Assembly: GCA_008931825.1 (NCBI GenBank)
Contig: QXVZ01022760.1
Coordinates: 1 to 21,437 of the forward strand
Direction of reading: 5' to 3'
Source: Phallusia fumigata
Lineage: Eukaryota; Chordata; Ascidiacea; Phlebobranchia; Ascidiidae
Length of the DNA stretch: 21,437 nucleotides
In this document: positions 10,601 to 20,457 of the stretch, in pieces
Layout of the letters: every line of letters begins with the position of its first letter
How positions within the stretch are numbered: the first letter of the stretch is position 1
Notes under the pieces: generated by a model
What the model was told of the DNA's origin: nothing
Databases searched by the model: none
The model's input: only the letters and a program-made list of their open reading frames with translations
Made by a program: the position numbers and the translations under genes

Positions 10601-12159
10601 TGCATGAACAGTAAATAACCAAGAGAATAAACAATTAAACTGTGCCAGCAGTTCGAAAGTACGCATTGTCATGCTCACAGAGGGAAAACTGGCAAACAAA
10701 ACAAAGTCAAAAAGACATACCAAGTTCTTCTGCAGCCTCCATAAAAACACTTGACATCGGGATTTTATTGGTTCGTTGCACAGTTATTCTTCCATTTTTT
10801 CCATGGTATGGACTGTCACGTAACTCAGGAATTATGTAGTTTTCAGATTTTTTGTAATAAGGAAGCACATCCTCATAAGACCAGCCCTCAGCCCCTGCAT
10901 CCACCCATGATGCCAAATCATCCTTACATGCACGTACAAACAGCATGTAGTTTATTGAGCTGCTTCCACCCAGGATTTTTCCCCTTGGCCATCGTATTTT
11001 CTAGTAAGATATATAAATCATTGTATTGCCGACTGTGTAAATCAGGAAAAAAAAGGCAATAAAGACAGCAAGTGCAAAATATATAGTACATTTTAATTAA
11101 AAACTGTGGGTTGAGTATAGGTATTGGATTTGTAAATCTTGTTTTATTCCGCTCACATTATCCAACATGTTTTTGCAGACATCCTTCTGTGGTTCAATCA
11201 TGTACTGCCAATCTCTAGATGTGCCAGGGCTAAACAACCCCAGAACTGGCACACTTGTCAATGGATCGAAATAGTCCTCATCACCAGCCTCCAAGACCAA
11301 CGTCCTTAGAGCAAGACAAGGTGTTATTGTCTATGATAACCCTCGTAACAGCTAATCTGCTTCAAAAATATAACTACACCCTACTTTGCATTTGTCTCAC
11401 TCAGTCGACTTGCCACGGCAGCACCAGTGGTTCCTCCTCCAACTAAACATGGAAATAAGTGGATGATTTACAGTAAAAAGTAATGTGCAGTCATTTCATA
11501 GATGTATCCATTAAAAGTAAAGCAATACACCTGACTGTACACCCAAGTATTGTAACGGTCAACTTGGCAGGGTGAAGGGTTACCACAGTTACATCCTTTT
11601 TTAACTTGGTTTGTGGATAGTCTAGTTTTGTAAACAAGTNCTTAGAGCAAGACAAGGTGTTATTGTCTGTGATAACCCTCGTAACAGCTAATCTGCTTCA
11701 AAAAATATAACTACACCCTACTTCGCATTTGTCTCACTAAGTCGACTTGCCACGGCAGCACCAGTGGTTCCTCCTCCAACTAAAGATGGAAATAAGTGGA
11801 TGATTTATAGTAAAAAGTAATGTGCAGTCATTTCATTGATGTATCCATTAAAAGTAAAGCAATACACCTGACTGTACACCCAAGTATTGTAACGATCAAC
11901 TTGGCGGGGTGAGGGGTTGCCACAGTTACATCCTTTTTTTAACTAGGTTTGTGGATAGTCTAGTTTTGTAAACAAGTCAAGGTTTTACACCTTGGTAGTA
12001 AGTCAAGTTACAGCATTTACTAAGCCAGTGAATTTTTCACTTACCAACAATGAAGTCATATTCATCATCAAAAGTTTCCCTTGCAATCGATCTTTGCCTT
12101 TTGAAAATTAGAAACAAAAGAACAGCAAACAGTGCAACATACCCTGCCTGTTTCAGCAT
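7664..12159 (-). CDS. GMC-family FAD oxidoreductase (choline/glucose dehydrogenase-like), 13 exons, 598 aa
   Basis: GMC flavoenzymes oxidise alcohols, choline or sugars with FAD. Exons 5' to 3': 12159-12045, 11442-11385 (copy 11779-11722), 11304-11157, 11000-10721, 10438-10312, 10238-10025, 9782-9669, 9606-9512, 9444-9348, 8988-8796, 8472-8376, 8291-8181 and 7811-7664. All phases agree and give 598 residues, the usual family size. Residues 7-19 (YVALFAVLLFLIF) form a membrane anchor or signal, then KRQR. The FAD site is YDFIV-VGGGTTG (40-45) with Glu63 in LVLEAG. GMC signature 1 is RGKILGGSSSIN (113-124); signature 2 is GAIENPHILMLSGIG (291-305), with Asn where Ser/Thr is usual. The catalytic His lies in FHPCCTAKMG (His530). 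The second active-site position, usually Asn or His in a GNxNAP-type motif, reads GPLQAT (571-576), so it appears to be Pro572. The substrate cannot be told from sequence. Confidence 0.92.
11305..11639. repeat. Left copy of a ~335-bp direct duplication around a single N (GMC exon 2)
   Basis: This segment and 11641-11977 align end to end with eleven substitutions and two one-base indels by my count. Both carry oxidoreductase exon 2 with intact splice sites. The two coding differences are synonymous (CTG/CTT Leu and GCA/GCG Ala). The single N at 11640 between them points to two allelic contig ends joined rather than merged. Confidence 0.9.
11641..11977. repeat. Right copy of the ~335-bp direct duplication (second GMC exon 2, 11779-11722)
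   Basis: Second copy of the segment to its left, with exon 2 on the minus strand at 11779-11722. It begins immediately after the N, at a base matching the exon 3 splice acceptor, and ends at aacaagt, after which the sequence is unique and continues into exon 1. Divergence of about 3% is compatible with allelic variation in a highly heterozygous animal. Confidence 0.9.
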
Positions 12160-12844
12160 GATTTAAAAATGACAAAAACTATCTACATATACACCTAAGA
12201 AATAGTTTTGTTAGTTAAACAGTTTTGTTGGTTGCTGAAACCTTTACCTGGTTGTCGTCTACTACAGCAATAAAGTTATTATACATTAGTATCTTTTTCA
12301 GCCTAATAGATAAAGTATGATTTTCTTCATTTTTGAACCCATAGAGTGAAAGATAGTTATCAAGACATAGATGCACAAAATCAACAGTGTCTGCAAACAA
12401 ATTTATTTTTTGAACAAAGGTTAACATGATCAGTTTGAGGTCCATGTTGTATCAAACAAAGCAAAAAAAGGCTTGATTTATCAACAACAATCATGTTTTA
12501 CCAAAAGCATTACTTTGACTAGGTCAATGTCAACTTGAAAGTCATTGCAAAAGTAAATGACAATACCAAAAATCGCTTGAGTAACCATTTGCTAGTTTGT
12601 TTTGTGTGTACACATGCACAAAAACTTACGATAAAGCAGCCTGCTTTCAGCGAAAATCTGGTGGCAGTGACATAAAAATAAGTGTAAACAACAGTGAAAA
12701 CAGCTACACCTAAAAGTTGGCAACACTGCCAAGTTTAAAACCAGTTAATCAGAATGCATCACTCGCAAAAAGACAAAAGAGAAGGGAATAGAAAAATAGA
12801 TAAATTTGTAAAATCACACAAAACTGTCAATAAAATACTATTAG
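12160..12844. other. Spacer between GPATCH2 3' end and GMC oxidoreductase start
   Basis: Both neighbours read on the minus strand, so this holds the GPATCH2 3' UTR and the oxidoreductase promoter. A minus-strand frame of 76 codons (12445-12215) has an ATG and a donor-like CAG|gtaaag but no recognisable domain. A minus-strand AATAAA near 12400 could serve GPATCH2. No promoter motif stands out. Confidence 0.35.
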
Positions 12845-15105
12845 CTAGGTGCCAAAGCCACTTCTTTTGTTTCGTTTTGTGGCAATAATTGGATTATGCA
12901 TTCCCTGGCCATTGATGCCAAGGCCTTCACCAGGCCTCCAGCCCATGTTAATTAACATCTGGTGGCCAGCGTTTGTTTCAGGTAATGGCAGACTTGTGGA
13001 TGTCCCAATTTCAGCGGCAATGTCTGAAAATGCATCAACACCAAATGTAAAAATATGAATCATCAGCAAAATAAGACAAAACAAATATATTAGGTCATAT
13101 GCAATCCACATCACAACAAACATTTTCAACATGTATTAAAATGTAGTACAGCAATAACAGAACCGAAATTCTGCCTTCTAAATATCTGTAAAACAAAATC
13201 ACCTACCTTCTAATAGATTTTCTGTTTTCCTTCTTTTGTAGTTTTTTACTCTAAAAACACAACTAACTGTGAATAGCTGGGCGAAATTTGCTAACTAACT
13301 AAAATGTAATCACTAACCCATGGCGTGGCAGGTCAACATTGCAAGGTGTTTTTTCACCAGTTTTCTGCACAATTTAAAAACACATGTTAGCAAACATGAC
13401 AGTTTGTTTTGTCTGCTGCAATGCCTAGCTGCACTTTGTAGACACCGGGAGCAAAACCAGCAAACAGCTTTGTAAGCACCTTGGGAAGAAGGCTGTGGTC
13501 TAGACACAACTTACTTGACATGCTGATTTGGCAATATGCAGACAAAATACACAAATGCAGTTTTCTTTTTATACTGAGACCTTTTATACTGAAAAGTGGT
13601 TTTTACAATGCATTTTACCAACAAAGTTTTATGCTGGGTTTGCAATTTAAATTTGTTGACCGACAGATTATTTGATCATGCAAAAAATGCTCAAATAAGT
13701 TTAGTAGAAAATGCAATACAGTTGCAAACTATGAAATGCTATTGTGTAATGCCAAACCCTGAGATGCTGCTAAATTGAATTAAAAGTTAATGATGAGTTG
13801 AACACCACAAATAAGAGTAATATTTACCTTTAGCTTGTGCCTTCTTCTGCCCCTTCGTATAGAGCGAGCAGCCATTCCAGGCAATCTATTTACTCTGGCA
13901 TGGAACCCTACAATACAAAAAAGCTGGAACTATAGTAAAATTCCTTAGTTACCCAGTCTATTACACATCATAGATGCTTTATTTTATTTCCTATGATACC
14001 CAAGAAATATCCATAGAGTTGGGCATCTTCGTCATGGTTTGGTTATAGTGTTTTTACAAACAGATTCTACAGAGCAAGTCCCACATATTTTAACATTATA
14101 AACATAATAATTTAGCTTGATCAAACCCCAATAAGAATAATAATGCTTAGTATCATATATATATATATATATGTTGATTAAGCAATGTTTGTTTCTTCTG
14201 TCAGAAGTCTACACATAAACATACAAATATTTGTAACAATTATTGCATTTTAAAACCTTTCACATTACCTTTTTGGCTGGACTCAGATAGACATGGCAGG
14301 GCTCCACTGATGATGCTTTTAAGTCTCACATCATCTACAGTTTCATCTTCCCACCAAGGTATAATGCAAGGAATGCCACAAACAGATCCACCAGGTTCAT
14401 TGTAGAAATCAGTCATTTCATCATCTCCATCCTGGCAACATGCAAATTAAAGATTTTAAAGTTAAAAACAATAAACTATTGCTTTGAATAACACAACTGT
14501 GGGAAGTTAAAAACTATGAAAATTTATTTAAGGACAGACAAAAAGGTTAAAACAGTAAATAACCTATTAATCAATCAAACATAGACGTTCAATAAAAAAT
14601 CTCAAAGTTAAATAACCTGTCCATCAATGTCATCATTAGATTCATCACTTGCGCTAATTCCACTTTCTTCATCACATTTTAGTTTGCTTTTTTGTAATGA
14701 ATTTTCAAGTTGCACACATTCAATGTCCATTTTTTTACACTTCTTTTCGCTTTGCTTGCATGGTTTTGTGTCTTTTCGTAACAAGTCAATTTCCATGTGT
14801 TTTATTTTTCTCCTCCTGTGCTTACGAATTATAGCTGGAAGCACAAACCCATTTTCTGTGTCTGAACCACTTTGAGTGGCAATTTTTCTGTAGCCATTAC
14901 TGCCATTGGAGGGATTTAGAGAACCTGAATTAGTGCTGCTTAGTTCTTTTAGTTTGTTGGGTGACGGGCAAGGTGGGGGGCGACGCTTTCGTATTCGTCT
15001 TTTTCGAAACAGGTCCTCTTCAATTGGACTGTCCTCCTCAACTTCTACTTTAACTTGCTCCGATTCCTCCAATGCTGATGTCAGATCTTGTACAAGCTCT
15101 TCCAT
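12845..15105 (-). CDS. GPATCH2: GPATCH2, G-patch domain nuclear protein, six exons
   Basis: GPATCH2 is a nuclear G-patch protein; G-patches bind and activate DEAH-box RNA helicases, and vertebrate GPATCH2 is linked to DHX15. Exons: 15105-14617, 14431-14269, 13907-13828, 13364-13318, 13250-13207 and 13023-12845, in phase, 333 residues (human about 528). The N-terminus MEELVQDLTSALEESEQ matches the vertebrate MEELVHDLVSALEES block. Basic clusters (RKRRIRKRR; RKHRRRKIK) look like nuclear localisation signals. Exon 2 has the conserved GI-x4-PWWE segment (Trp189-Trp190), exon 3 GFHARVNRLPGM. The G-patch is residues 292-333 (HQMLINMGWRPGEGLG), and the protein ends almost at once after it. Exons 4 and 5 are short (47 and 44 nt) and rest mainly on splice sites and phase. 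The frame stays open upstream of the chosen ATG to an acceptor at 15141, so an extra N-terminal exon is possible, though the nearest upstream exon candidate gives a stop. Confidence 0.88.
14155..14172. repeat. (AT)9 microsatellite in GPATCH2 intron 2
   Basis: Nine uninterrupted AT units inside the intron between 14269 and 13907. Confidence 0.95.
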
Positions 15106-15501
15106 ACTACAGACACAGTCTGTCCGCCAAACCCTTTTACCTAAATAGTAACAGATATTTTATTTTGTAGTAAAATTTAAAAAATATAGATGGTGTTAAT
15201 GCCACTTTTCCAGCAAATTTTATTACACTGCCATTCAATATTGGCTACAAACAGCATCACAATTTTTCATTTTTGTTAAAACCAAGAATTTTTAATGCAC
15301 CAGATTATAAGGTTTTGCAACTCTGATTTACATCTGTTAACACATTTTATGTTAAACAAAGTAAGTCTTTTTAAATTCATTCAGTTGGGTGTAAATTAAA
15401 TGATAAAACAGAACCAAACGTGTGTATGTATTTAACCGTATACATATACACATAATTCCTCCAGTACAAAATCAGTCAAACACAGATCCTTTTTTGTTTA
15501 C

Positions 15502-15640
15502 CTACAAAGCAATGTGTAGTAACAGCAGGCTGACAGCAGCACCCTCTCTGGCCGCTGCGCCTGCGCGGTCATAGAGCACGAGCACACACATACGTAATGC
15601 GTGGCCACGTGCATTGTGTGTGTGCATTGCATGCTCTGGT
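15502..15640 (-). promoter_or_regulatory. GPATCH2 promoter and probable 5' UTR exon with NRF1-type site
   Basis: This is a GC-rich patch in otherwise AT-rich DNA. On the minus strand 15567-15556 reads CGCGCAGGCGCA, an exact fit to the NRF1 consensus YGCGCABGCGCR. An E-box CACGTG lies at 15606-15611. A donor (TTTGTAG|gtaaac) ends a likely 5' UTR exon at 15502, which would splice to the acceptor before 15140. An ATG at 15572 in that exon opens a short upstream frame that stops just after the junction. Promoter function is inferred from motif, GC content and position. Confidence 0.55.
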
Positions 15641-16134
15641 GAAATCATGTCAAGCGTAAAATTTACTGTTTTCGTAGATAATCAAAGAGTGTAATTTTAT
15701 TTCTAAATTCACATTTTCTGAATTTGAGAGATTATTAGGTGTCAAACACAAATTATTTTATTATTGAACTATGAACTATACCAATGAGGTAATATGCGAA
15801 ACAAGCTTACTGTCACGTTCGACAAGTTAAACAAAAAGCTCGAGTGGCCCACGATAAGATGTGTCGCGCCCAGAAAGCAAATATTAACTTTCACTCACGG
15901 TTTGTCTAACAAGAAAGCCATAGCACACCAGGTGGACCCTTCTTAGAAAGCCGTCCTGATTTTTCGGGCATACTTTTATGTGATTTGTCGTAAAAGCCGG
16001 AATTAATCATTAGTTGCGACGTGTCAATTCAGTGACAACAAGGACTTGTTTTGCCTACATTTAAAACAGACGTTTTGAGTAACAGAGAGAAGCTTACCCT
16101 TTCGTTTTTATTCAGTTAAGAATTGACGAAAAAA
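15641..16134. promoter_or_regulatory. Divergent spacer between GPATCH2 and the cystatin-like gene
   Basis: Holds the plus-strand promoter and leader of the gene starting at 16135. The pyrimidine-rich acceptor-like ttcgtttttattcag ends at 16115, 19 bases before the ATG. In ascidians such sites often take a trans-spliced leader; it could also be the end of a 5' UTR intron. No clear TATA box. Confidence 0.4.
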
Positions 16135-18031
16135 ATGAAGTTGGTAGTTATTTTTCTTTTCGTGGGTTTGTGTCAAACCTGGGCTAATGTGGAAGATGAA
16201 GGGATGGATAACCTTGCCAGAGAAACAATGCAAGAAATATCAAGGCGAATGGAATCTGACCTTAGTTATGAATCCCTTCAGTCTTACAAGCGCAAGGTGG
16301 TTTTTTTATCACTAGACATGAAAATTTGGTTCAAATTTCGTGTGATGTATAGTCATTTTGTGAATGTTTTGTGAATAAAATTATCACGATGTAAACACGA
16401 CAAAAATAGACGATTGATATAGTTCGTTTTCCCTTTCTGCGTAACAATGCCGCGTATGACTCCGTGCATGGCGTTTTTAGAGGTTAATGTTTTTGTCGAA
16501 AATTGGCGGAAGCGAGTACAATCAGGTTAGATTTTCTAACCATTATATTTTCTACACTTAGGGAGCGTACAACTCTGCTATCGCCAGTCACGAAACAAAG
16601 GTGGACATGCAAATGCGCGCCCGCAGAAGTGACGGTCAGTCCGTCGGTTGTTCGGCTTCCGTGTCTGTCCGCGAAACCCGTGGACCCATAAACATTCGGA
16701 GCTACAGTTGCCAGGAACAGAGGAACGGGGGATTTTGGAAAAGATCTGGAGAAACGCCGTGTGCCGAGGAGCAAGATGTAAGATGTTAATAACATTGTGC
16801 AGCTTATGATCGACCTAATGTGCGCTTAATCCAGAACTGTTCATAAATGTCTTCAAGATATTTTAACCCTTAAAATTTTGAGACTTAAGAGATTTAAAAT
16901 TTTAAACTAGGAACCTGATAATTTTAACCTAGGAACCTGATTAACGTTTTTATGTCCGTATAAGGGTCGATCGCTTTAAACCAAGCGCTTGTCGACATCA
17001 TTCCATGTTAAATTTACAGCCGAAGGCGATATCTTCACGATGTAGCTGCAGCGTGTTTAAACCTTAAGCCTCCAATTGCGCCCTAACCTTTTTGCGCCTC
17101 ACAACGTTTTAACGTTGCGCAGCTATATCCGGTCTGGTGATTGATTTAGTAAACTCAACTCAAACCCAATAAACTTAACACCACTCAAATATTGCAGATT
17201 TAGCGTCCTTGAGATGCCACCACGCAGAGCGTCAATACAAATTTGGCATTTTTCCATATCTTAGATGTGTATAAATTGTTACGTTTGGAAAAATACACCA
17301 AATGTTAACATACCCAATACAAAACAAACTACTTTGGTAACATTCTATATTTCTAGGCCATCTTCGCCAAGGCAAAGGAAATTATTAACGAAAATATCGA
17401 CAACGAAAACGACGCGATGAAGATGCCAGGAATGATGGACATGCCGGAATTACAACAAAGTCGATTTACTTTTGGAAAGCTATTATCTTGTACTAAGGTC
17501 GAAGCGGACGAAGGCACCAAATACAAATTGACCTTGGACGCAAATCAGGACGGCACCGTAAGTTGTTTGTGTTAGTTTTATTTTGCTCAAAGTAATGTTT
17601 TAACACAAAACCATTACAACAACTACCAAGCCGGGGGCAGCAGCGCATAATGTTAATGGGCTCGTTATGTCATTGGATTTCCTACTGTGCGTGAGCATAG
17701 TACATGTTCAAGATTGGTCGAAAATTTTAGCTTTCATGGCGCACGCACTCTTTTTGCAAGCCTCTAAACTTTTGTTATTAAGGGCAAAAACCATTGATGT
17801 TGCTATTACTACGTATTCCTCGCTCCATCTGGTTTAAGAGCTGTGTTATTACGTATAAAACCTCAAGTTAAAGTTGTTCACTTGCGTTAAAGATGATAAT
17901 GGATCCCCCCACCCGTGTTTGTTTTTAAATATTTTAACTCCGTTCAGGATGAATCTTGCGACGTGGAGATGATCAAAGGACCAGGCGGCCACTTTGACGT
18001 CACTCAGAACCAGTGTCAAGGCATTAACTAA
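16135..18031 (+). CDS. Secreted protein with two tandem cystatin-like units, four exons, 220 aa
   Basis: Exons 16135-16296, 16562-16777, 17357-17557 and 17948-18031, with all three introns in phase 0. Residues 1-17 (MKLVVIFLFVGLCQTWA) are a clear signal peptide, so the product should be secreted. Exons 1-2 and 3-4 seem to encode one unit each. Unit 1 ends GCSASVSV...NIRSYSCQE (Cys84 to Cys104) and unit 2 ends SCDVEM...FDVTQNQCQG (Cys197 to Cys216). The 20- and 19-residue spacing and the beta-strand pattern resemble the last disulphide hairpin of type-2 cystatins, and GTKYKLTLD (179-187) resembles their central strand. No canonical QxVxG protease-binding loop is evident. Cys121 and Cys171 remain and may pair. 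The exon structure is well supported. The cystatin-fold reading is an inference, and protease inhibition should not be assumed. Confidence 0.72.
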
Positions 18032-18289
18032 GCGTGGAATGCTGCGTTTAATCGAACCAGTTTTTTACTTTTGTACGAATTTTAAGTGCACATAATTATC
18101 TCTTCACACAATCCCAGTGTTTAATTGCTGCTAAAGCTTTCTTGAACAAAAAACGAATTTGCACCTTGTTTGTTGTTTCTGTTTCTGGTTTGTAACAAGT
18201 TTGGCTGGGGCCACTACAGGTGTGGAGTTGTAACTCCATCAACCGTTTCTTTAGTGCACATTTAATTGCAATAACTTTGCTTCACAAAA
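18032..18289. other. 3' flank of the cystatin-like gene
   Basis: AT-rich, with no coding signal and no exact AATAAA. It probably holds the 3' UTR of the upstream gene and the promoter of any gene starting at 18290. Confidence 0.35.
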
Positions 18290-20071
18290 ATGAGCAAGCC
18301 GAAACGGATCGATGGAAACGCTATCTACTTCCCCGGTGAGCTGTGTCTCCAGTGCATTGAAATGAGGCCCGAACCAGTTCCCCTATCACAAGGCAACAAG
18401 TGCCTGAAGCAACGCCGCGTAAAACTGGACTTGTCGCTAGCAACACCGCAGGATTTACGGTTGGCACCGGGCAGACGGTGGTCGATGAACTCCTACGCAG
18501 ATTCGTAAGTTTGCGCTTTTGCCGGCCTCAATATATGTACAATGTTTTTGTAGGAGAACGTTTCAACTTGTGGCCAGTTTTATGCACGTAATTCGTTTCG
18601 TCAAGCACATACCGGTAGCTCGCATGGTGGGTGTATGATCAAATTTCGATGGTCTATACTCCCCGGTAACTGCCGCAAACGAATCAACAAAGTAAGAAAC
18701 TTTTGATGAATTCTGCAACGGGAACGAATGTATTGCAAGGTCCAGCAGCATACAAACCGCTGAAATGTCACACAAAATGAAATAAAGGAGGTAACTGGCG
18801 AACAACCACGATATAAACTATTTTTGCGCTCCAAATCCATCGGACTCCTGAGTACAGTTTTGGTCAAAAACAAGTTTGGGTAAGTATCCCAAACCAATAC
18901 AAAATGGACAATTTCGTCGGTTGTAATTCGATTTGGCACAAAGACACGTAGCAGTACAATGCCAGCGCAGCGAAACGTCATTACACAACAACCTTAGACA
19001 AATATAACGTTATATGGCAACCTGCGATCTAACATGAACGGCAAACAAAATATGCACGTATGTGAAAATACGCATCTCTTTATCAGCAAAGGACATACAA
19101 ATGTGAAGCAAAAACACATAAGACTCACACGATTCTCTAAACGGTTACAACACTAAATGGAGGAAGGCAAAGGCATTGCTGAAATAAAGTGGCAGGCTTT
19201 ATGTACGTACCAAAATATCGACACAATTCTATCAGACACACACTCATGAATTGCAGTGTTTCGCAATCTTTGTTCGACAAAAAAAGCGAAACGGCTTGTA
19301 AGGAATATCTTTAGTAGTGAACAGGTAGGAATGCTTTCGTTGTAGCACCTCGCAAAAGTCACTATGCTGAGATAAAGATTTTTCAAATGTTTTAAACCTT
19401 ACTCGATACAAATAACAATAGCACCGTGATGTACGATACGAAGTTACAAGCACCTTTACAGCTTATCATGTGACAAAAGACGCCACAGTCGGTCAAGCGG
19501 AACACAAAGCAGCACGATTTTATAAACAGACAACTCTATATATAGGTATCTCTAAACAATTATAACAAACGTTTCATACAATAGAATTTGCATTCGAATA
19601 GAAAAACATTTTGTTGCATTGGGTCGGCGCACAACGAAGATCGACTCTCTTTCGGGGCTGGAAAAAAACACTTTGGTCTTGATTCACAATGTGGTGGGAG
19701 TAGGAAAAGAGGCGGCGAGTCGAAGAGGACTTGGTGATTCTTGTTTGCTGCGCTCCCGCAATCGGGAATCGTCGGATGATAGTTTGGCGTCTACAACATC
19801 AGAAAAGTATCCTGATTNAAAACATTTTGTTGCATTGGGTCGGCGCACAACGAAGATCGACTCTCTTTCGGGGCTGGAAAAAAACACTTTGGTCTTGATT
19901 CACAATGTGGTGGGAGTAGGAAAAGAGGCGGCGAGTCGAAGAGGACTTGGTGATTCTTGTTTGCTGCGCTCCCGCAATCGGGAATCGTCGGATGATAGTT
20001 TGGCGTCTACAACATCAGAAAAGTATCCTGATTATGAAATTCTTATAAATGAGCAAACAGGCGTTCTTTAA
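18290..20071 (+). CDS. Tentative two-exon gene of unknown function, 3' exon duplicated by assembly
   Basis: The first exon, 18290-18504, starts at an ATG in good context (cacaaaaATGAGC) and ends at a strong donor (GATTC|gtaagt), giving 71 codons and phase 2. A C-terminal frame ends at TAA 20069-20071. Taking the acceptor caatag before 19585, the phases match. The C-terminal part is Ser/Arg/Asp-rich (SRNRESSDDSLASTTSEKY) and ends NEQTGVL. A 215-bp stretch of it occurs twice around an N; keeping one copy the product is about 160 residues. The base composition is more coding-like than the flanks, but I recognise no domain and the exon pairing is only one option. An alternative frame, 18361-18504 spliced to 18553-18690 (start ENVSTCGQFYARNS, donor gtaaga), is also open. 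The interval 18505-19584 shows no other convincing exon. Confidence 0.3.
19603..19817. repeat. Left copy of a 215-bp identical direct duplication around a single N
   Basis: It is identical base for base, as far as I can compare, to 19819-20033. With the N at 19818 the period is 216, so the reading frame runs unbroken through both copies and repeats 72 codons. The best explanation is overlapping contig ends not collapsed. Confidence 0.92.
19819..20033. repeat. Right copy of the 215-bp identical direct duplication
   Basis: This is the second copy; it continues into the unique 3' end of the open frame (tatgaaattc onward). The boundary at the N and the identity favour an assembly overlap over a biological repeat. 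Confidence 0.92.
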
Positions 20072-20457
20072 CAACGCTTTGCCCACACCATACAACTGCG
20101 ACTTTGTTTTGCATTGTTTAATCAATAAGTACAGTTTTGCGTCTGATGTCTCAATCTCGGATTTACTTGTCACTTGGCCCCTTCACCGACCGTGACTTTA
20201 AGATTTACAAGCCTTTGCTTGATATACCAAACAACGTTTGAATATTTACAACGTACCGGCGCTGAGCACGACATACATAACTCAAGGGTTTTTGTCAGGC
20301 ATAACTACTGCATAAGCATTCTGCCAAAATTTAATATTTGAAGCTTGCTAAAACATCTTTTTTTAGCACCAGATTAAGATGGGGTAAATTTTGAGAGGGA
20401 CTAGAAACATGAAAATCTTCACAGTATTAGGATCACTAAGGGCTCCTTTACCTAGAA
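20072..20457. other. Convergent spacer, 3' flanks
   Basis: Lies between a plus-strand stop at 20071 and a minus-strand stop at 20458. I see no coding signal here. If the right-edge gene splices at its weak donor near 20508, a further 3' exon could begin at a minus-strand acceptor (tttcatgtttctag) near 20400. Confidence 0.3.

Noticed and set aside
10751-11062. 103-codon plus-strand frame
   Set aside because: Antisense to oxidoreductase exon 4, which holds the GMC signature.
11305-11977. True mutually exclusive duplicated exon
   Set aside because: Possible in principle, but the lone N exactly at the join and the allelic level of divergence make an assembly artefact much likelier.
12215-12445. 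76-codon minus-strand frame upstream of the oxidoreductase
   Set aside because: No domain recognised and the oxidoreductase already has a complete N-terminus; kept only as a note on the spacer.
13370-13507. Upstream part of a Cys-rich minus-strand frame in GPATCH2
   Set aside because: Exon 3 joins exon 4 (13364-13318) in phase without it; the Cys-rich stretch has no counterpart in the family and looks intronic.
14627-15148. Ser-rich plus-strand frames
   Set aside because: Antisense to GPATCH2 exon 1.
18601-18981. 126-codon minus-strand frame
   Set aside because: No recognisable domain or clear splice sites; overlaps plus-strand segments with better exon signals.
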